Assembly: GCF_000830985.1 (NCBI RefSeq)
Contig: NZ_CP007151.1
Coordinates: 3,472,001-3,536,000 of the forward strand
Length of the DNA stretch: 64,000 nt
Direction of reading: 5' to 3'
From: Marinobacter similis
GTDB taxonomy: Bacteria > Pseudomonadota > Gammaproteobacteria > Pseudomonadales > Oleiphilaceae
How positions within the stretch are numbered: position 1 is the stretch's first letter; every line of letters begins with the position of its first letter. The translations under genes and the position numbers were made by a program. A model generated the notes under the pieces. It searched no databases. It saw only the letters and a program-made list of their open reading frames with translations, and had not been told where the DNA came from. Below are positions 63,225-64,000 of this stretch, one piece after another.

Positions 63225-63844
63225 GCCAGTTTTTCCAGATTCACCCGGAAACCCCACAAAAACGCCTGATCAATCAGGCCGTGGATATTCTCCGCCGGGG
63301 TGGGGTAATCGTGTACCCCACGGACTCAGCCTATGCCATTGGCTGTCACCTGGGGGACAAGCAAGCGGCGGATCGAATCAAGCGGATTCGACGCCTGGAC
63401 GACAAACACAACTTTACCCTGGTGTGTCGGGACCTGTCCGATATCGGCGTCTACGCCAAGGTGGATAATACCCAGTACCGCCTGCTCAAGAATTTCACGC
63501 CCGGGCCTTACACGTTCATTCTGGATGCCACCAGTGAAGTGCCGCGCCGGCTGCTGCACCCCAAGCGCCGCTCCGTTGGGGTGCGGGTTCCGGACAACGC
63601 CATTGTTCAGGAATTATTGGGGGAGCTGGGCGAGCCGATCATGAGCAGTACTCTGATTCTGCCCGGTGAGACAGAGCCGATGACGGACCCATACGATATC
63701 CGGGAAACCCTCGAACACGAGCTGGACCTGATCATTGACGGCGGTTTCTGCGGTATGGAAGCCACCACGGTAGTCGACTTCACCGGAGAGGCACCGGCGG
63801 TTACCCGGGTCGGAAAAGGCGATCCCGCCCCCTTTAATGTCTAA
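63221..63844 (+). CDS. YciO/TsaC-family (Sua5/YrdC domain) protein
   Basis: 207 residues from ATG 63221, overlapping the bolA stop. It is a Sua5/YrdC fold, YciO branch. Features are the N-terminal RRGGVIVYPTDSAYAIGCHL with the KRIRRLDDKHNFTL block, TPGPYTFILDATSEVPRRLL, and KRRSVGVRVPDN. YciO proteins bind nucleic acid or nucleotide and resemble the enzymes that make threonylcarbamoyl-AMP for tRNA t6A. The usual TsaC is a separate gene, so this one may be a paralogue with another role. Confidence 0.9.
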   Translation: MSQFFQIHPETPQKRLINQAVDILRRGGVIVYPTDSAYAIGCHLGDKQAADRIKRIRRLDDKHNFTLVCRDLSDIGVYAKVDNTQYRLLKNFTPGPYTFILDATSEVPRRLLHPKRRSVGVRVPDNAIVQELLGELGEPIMSSTLILPGETEPMTDPYDIRETLEHELDLIIDGGFCGMEATTVVDFTGEAPAVTRVGKGDPAPFNV

Positions 63845-63865
63845 TGATCAGGTAATGACTGACGA

Positions 63866-64000
63866 TCAGGCGCGCGCGTTCAGACTGAACGCGTAGTTCC
63901 TGTTGTTGTCGGTCACCCCGAACTGCTCTGTGCCGGCGGAGCGGCGCAGGCTGTCGTAACGGTGTACCAAGTCCTGTAGCCCGTTGAATTGCTGGTTTTC
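63866..64000 (-). CDS. C-terminal end of an unidentified gene (cut by window edge)
   Basis: The frame enters from the right edge on the minus strand and reads 44 residues (start ENQQFNGLQDLVHRYDSL, end NYAFSLNARA) to TGA at 63866. The composition is that of a normal protein end. It converges on the YciO-like gene with 21 bases between. I do not recognise a family from this fragment. Confidence 0.55.
   Translation of the reverse strand, partial: ENQQFNGLQDLVHRYDSLRRSAGTEQFGVTDNNRNYAFSLNARA

Overview
The window looks like a gammaproteobacterial chromosome, most likely Marinobacter or a close relative. The evidence is the gene order rpsB-tsf-pyrH-frr-uppS-cdsA-dxr-rseP-bamA-skp-lpxD-fabZ-lpxA-lpxB-rnhB, a Pla-1/cef-type lipoprotein lipase, a glucosylglycerate compatible-solute operon and generally GC-rich coding DNA. 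I see no insertion sequence, integrase, CRISPR array or rRNA.

Layout. 1-5.9 kb: a lipoprotein cut by the window edge, a small hypothetical gene, rmuC, a TPR-like exported protein, an AraC-type regulator and a divergent CaiB/BaiF CoA-transferase. 5.9-13.2 kb: a large lipase, an enoyl-CoA hydratase/isomerase, class I fumarase and selO. 13.3-19.1 kb: a glucosylglycerate operon (glycerate kinase, GpgP-like phosphatase, GpgS-like synthase, GH13_18 phosphorylase), then a DUF3524 glycosyltransferase. Together the first four could make the solute from 3-phosphoglycerate and NDP-glucose and recover it by phosphorolysis plus glycerate phosphorylation. 19.2-21.2 kb: two MDR-superfamily oxidoreductases. 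21.4-27.9 kb: an orphan type VI secretion cassette (vgrG, a 1122-residue VasX-like effector, a membrane protein that is probably its immunity partner, and a possible tiny ORF), all start/stop overlapped. 28-32.4 kb: DUF1853, gloA, a single-AAA ClpB/ClpV-like protein with a degenerate Walker B, a membrane-anchored cold-shock protein and slyX. 32.4-39.5 kb (minus): map-glnD-dapC-arsC/spx-like-dapD-dapE. 39.6-54.4 kb (plus): the ribosomal / isoprenoid / outer-membrane / lipid A block, then an initiator tRNA. 55-60.4 kb: an Fn3-like lipoprotein and a signalling operon of OmpR-type regulator, LysM-FecR protein and CHASE2 histidine kinase. 60.5-64 kb: topB, bolA, a YciO/TsaC-family gene and the tail of an unidentified gene.

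A cross-cutting observation shapes the annotation. At least 24 places show a single missing base that breaks an otherwise intact gene. Most are restored by adding one G or C next to a G/C run. Essential genes (bamA, dxr, lpxB) are hit, so these are best read as consensus deletions in the sequence, not pseudogenes. I report the merged gene spans and name each break.
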